A stretch of 64,000 nt of DNA, taken from NCBI RefSeq assembly GCF_000519085.1, contig NZ_KI912577.1, forward strand, positions 2,051,331-2,115,330. Direction: 5' to 3'. The DNA comes from Methylobacterium sp. 10. Its GTDB lineage: Bacteria > Pseudomonadota > Alphaproteobacteria > Rhizobiales > Beijerinckiaceae. Both the position numbers and the translations under genes were made by a program. Below, piece after piece: positions 61,993 to 64,000 of the stretch. Each line of letters starts with the position of its first letter. Within the stretch, counting starts at the first letter, position 1. The notes under the pieces are model-generated. The model was given only the letters and a program-made list of their open reading frames with translations. It was not told where the DNA came from and searched no databases.

Positions 61993-63177
61993 ATGATCCC
62001 ATTCGACCTCCTCTCCCCTCAGACGGGACATGCGCTTAAAGCCGATACGCCGCATTCCCTGCGTGACGTGGTAACGAGTGCGCGCTGGCCAGTCGTGGAC
62101 GGCATTCCCTATCTCCGGACCGGGCGCGACGAGCTCGTAGCCACGACGCTCGCCCTGCTCGACGGCGATCAGGGCGATCTCGCCCTGGAGGGCCTGCTCG
62201 CCGATCAGGACGATTGGTGGACCGGCCCTCCGGCCGATCCCCTAGATCTCCATGCCCTCGTCCGCGACCGGAAAACGGCGAGCCTTCGGGACGCCGTGCG
62301 TCTTCTCGGCTGGGGCCGGGTCGGCGACTACTTCCTGCATCGCTGGACCGACCCGACCTTCCTCGCCGGGCTGACGCTCCTCGAGGCGCATTGGAACGAC
62401 CCCCTCTGCGTCTTTGAATTCGCCTGTGGCATCGGCCATTATCTGCGCGAGATCCAGGCGCGCGGCGTCAAAGTAGCTGGCGCCGACGTAGTCTTCGCCA
62501 AGCTTTGGGTGGCGCGCCATTGGGTCGTCGGCGAGACGGCGCAGTTCGTCTGTTTCGATGCCGGATCGCCGCATTGGCCGATCCCAGGTGCTCCGGTGGA
62601 TCTCGTCGTCTGCAACGACGCGTTCTACTTCCTCGATGATAAGCCGGCCGTGCTCGAATGCCTCCGCCAGAATGCAGGCGACGATGGCTGGCTCGTTTTC
62701 AGCCACATCCACAATTCCGAGCGGCCGGGCTTCTCGGCCGGTCGTGCAGTCTCTGCGGACGAGATCGAAGAGCTGTTTCCCGACGCTCTCGTCTACGACG
62801 ACGACGAACTCACGCGTGCTCTCATCGAGAAACGCGCGCCGTCACCGCGGCGCCCGGCCGACCTGCGCCATGTAGAGGCGTTCTCCGTGGTCGCTGGCGC
62901 CGGGATGCGGCCGGCCCCGCGTGCCATCCTCGACGGTTTGACCTGGCCGAACGAAGGTACCCCCCTTCGCCTCAACCCTCTCTACGGGCCAGATCCTGCG
63001 GGCGGTTATGCTGTCTTCTGGCCCTCCGAACGCTACGAGGCCGAATACGCGTCCCGGGTGACCTATCCATCGCATTCGGACGGACCCGAGACCCTCGACT
63101 GGGTCGGCGGCGAGCAATCGCCCCACGAGGACCGTGTCCGCCGCCGCGAGTTCGTCGACCTACCGGAGCGCTGGTGA
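61993..63177 (+). CDS. SAM-dependent methyltransferase-like protein
   Basis: A 394-residue protein. A class I methyltransferase core lies in the middle: motif I at about 139-150 (VFEFACGIGHYLREI), acidic loop GADVVFAKLW, motif IV PVDLVVCNDAFYFLDD and motif VI region GWLVFSHIHNSE. The N-terminal 110 residues and C-terminal 120 residues are extra and unrecognised; the start contains a strand DGIPYLRTGRDE. It starts 31 bases after the HD-like gene. The substrate may be the product of the synthase, but the sequence does not show it. Confidence 0.75.
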   Translation: MIPFDLLSPQTGHALKADTPHSLRDVVTSARWPVVDGIPYLRTGRDELVATTLALLDGDQGDLALEGLLADQDDWWTGPPADPLDLHALVRDRKTASLRDAVRLLGWGRVGDYFLHRWTDPTFLAGLTLLEAHWNDPLCVFEFACGIGHYLREIQARGVKVAGADVVFAKLWVARHWVVGETAQFVCFDAGSPHWPIPGAPVDLVVCNDAFYFLDDKPAVLECLRQNAGDDGWLVFSHIHNSERPGFSAGRAVSADEIEELFPDALVYDDDELTRALIEKRAPSPRRPADLRHVEAFSVVAGAGMRPAPRAILDGLTWPNEGTPLRLNPLYGPDPAGGYAVFWPSERYEAEYASRVTYPSHSDGPETLDWVGGEQSPHEDRVRRREFVDLPERW

Positions 63178-64000
63178 TGGGCGATTCCATCGGTTGGGGC
63201 ATCGTCGGCTACGGCTGGGTCGCGCGGGATTACATGGCGCCGGGCATCCGAGGCGCCGGGCATCGGCTCGTCGCCGTGTCCGATCCCGGCGAAGCCTCGC
63301 GCGCGGCGGCCGAGGCAGAGGGCGCGCGAGCCTATGCCGACATCGCCGGTCTGTTATCGGAGCCGGAGGTCGAGGCGGTCTATGTGGCGACGCCCAACCA
63401 TCTCCACCGCGAGGCGGTGGAAGCCCTGGCCGCATCGGGTAAGGCCGTCCTCTGCGAGAAGCCGATGGCGGCCTCCCTCGCCGATGCCGAGGCCATGGTC
63501 GCGGCGGTGAGGAAGGGTGGCATCTTCTACGGCACCGCCTTCGACCAGCGCCATCACCCGGCGCACCGGGCCATGCGCGACGCGATCCGCCGGGGTCGCA
63601 TTGGGGCCGTGACCACCATCCGCGTCGTCTATGCCTGCTGGCTCGACCGGGCCTGGACCTCCTTCGCCGGCCAGGACAATTGGCGCATCGATCCGGTGAA
63701 GGCCGGCGGCGGCGCGTTGATGGATCTGGCGCCCCACGGCATCGACCTCGTGGATTTCCTCCTCGACGAGTCCATTGAGGACATCGCCGCGCTGACCCAG
63801 GCGAGGGCGCAGGATTACGCCGTGGACGACGGCGCCCTTCTCATCGGCCGCACCGGCTCCGGGATCCTCGCCAACCTTCACGTCGCCTATAATTGCCCGG
63901 ACGCTCTACCACGCCGCCGCCTCGAAGTGATCGGCACCAAGGGGGCGCTCATCGCCATCGACACGATGGGGCAGGTGGCAGGCGGAACGCTCGCCTTCAA
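63177..64000 (+). CDS. Gfo/Idh/MocA family oxidoreductase (C-terminus beyond right edge)
   Basis: At least 274 residues of an NAD(P)-dependent sugar or inositol dehydrogenase-like enzyme. The Rossmann loop is GYGWVA (11-16), the conserved catalytic lysine is in CEKPMA (Lys95), and a substrate-site DLAPHGIDLVDFL (Asp183, His187) follows GGGALM. The start shares one base with the methyltransferase stop (TGATG). Members of the family oxidise inositol, glucose-6-phosphate derivatives or amino sugars, which fits a cyclitol pathway. The frame is open to the window end. Confidence 0.92.
   Translation, partial: MGDSIGWGIVGYGWVARDYMAPGIRGAGHRLVAVSDPGEASRAAAEAEGARAYADIAGLLSEPEVEAVYVATPNHLHREAVEALAASGKAVLCEKPMAASLADAEAMVAAVRKGGIFYGTAFDQRHHPAHRAMRDAIRRGRIGAVTTIRVVYACWLDRAWTSFAGQDNWRIDPVKAGGGALMDLAPHGIDLVDFLLDESIEDIAALTQARAQDYAVDDGALLIGRTGSGILANLHVAYNCPDALPRRRLEVIGTKGALIAIDTMGQVAGGTLAF

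Overview
The window looks like a chromosomal segment from a high-GC alphaproteobacterium, most likely Hyphomicrobiales and probably Methylobacteriaceae. This is an inference from content and gene order: an aa3 oxidase block ctaC-ctaD-ctaB-coxF-ctaG-ctaE followed by DUF983, SURF1, thrC and an M16 peptidase; a soluble fds-type formate dehydrogenase as found in C1-using and autotrophic bacteria; CpdR and TTAA-N7-TTAA (CtrA-type) sites; and a rhizobial-type GT21 glycosyltransferase. No phage, transposase, integrase or CRISPR array was seen.

Layout. 1-4.2 kb: a partial ferredoxin-reductase-like gene, a small coiled-coil protein behind a CtrA-type site, and a membrane GGDEF/EAL protein. 4.2-16.0 kb (all minus strand): the cytochrome oxidase structural and assembly genes running into thrC and an M16 peptidase, with a glycosyltransferase and a DUF4864 protein in between. 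16.4-23.7 kb (plus): a LysR regulator and fdsG-fdsB-fdsA-fdhD-fdsD, an NAD-linked molybdenum formate dehydrogenase. 25.3-32.1 kb: gltB, a GST gene and gltD (glutamate synthase), behind a leader with three inverted repeats. 32.4-37.4 kb: a DUF459 SGNH hydrolase, a lytic transglycosylase overlapping galE, and divergent galU with a strong terminator. 37.5-42.8 kb: N-formylglutamate amidohydrolase, cpdR, a grx-nitrilase-DUF1178 operon, VTT/DsbB-like membrane proteins, tRNA-Leu(CAA) and a class I glutamine amidotransferase. 42.9-52.7 kb: an ethanolamine-permease-like transporter, a GT21 glycosyltransferase, a histone-deacetylase-fold hydrolase, and a TetR-controlled RND efflux operon with two adaptor genes. 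52.7-59.5 kb: an SGNH hydrolase with trmO, amn, a PBP1A-type enzyme carrying a nuclease-like C-terminal domain, and a lytic transglycosylase. 59.8-64 kb: a tightly coupled operon (myo-inositol-phosphate synthase, HD-like protein, SAM methyltransferase, Gfo/Idh/MocA oxidoreductase) that runs off the right edge.

The strongest candidate for an undescribed system is this last operon: it encodes making, modifying and oxidising a cyclitol. Two perfect CtrA-type boxes lie between it and the divergent lytic transglycosylase. Other points of interest are the PBP-nuclease-like fusion, the GST between gltB and gltD, and the structured gltB leader. Assignments rest on reading the sequence and recalling family motifs; no database search was run.
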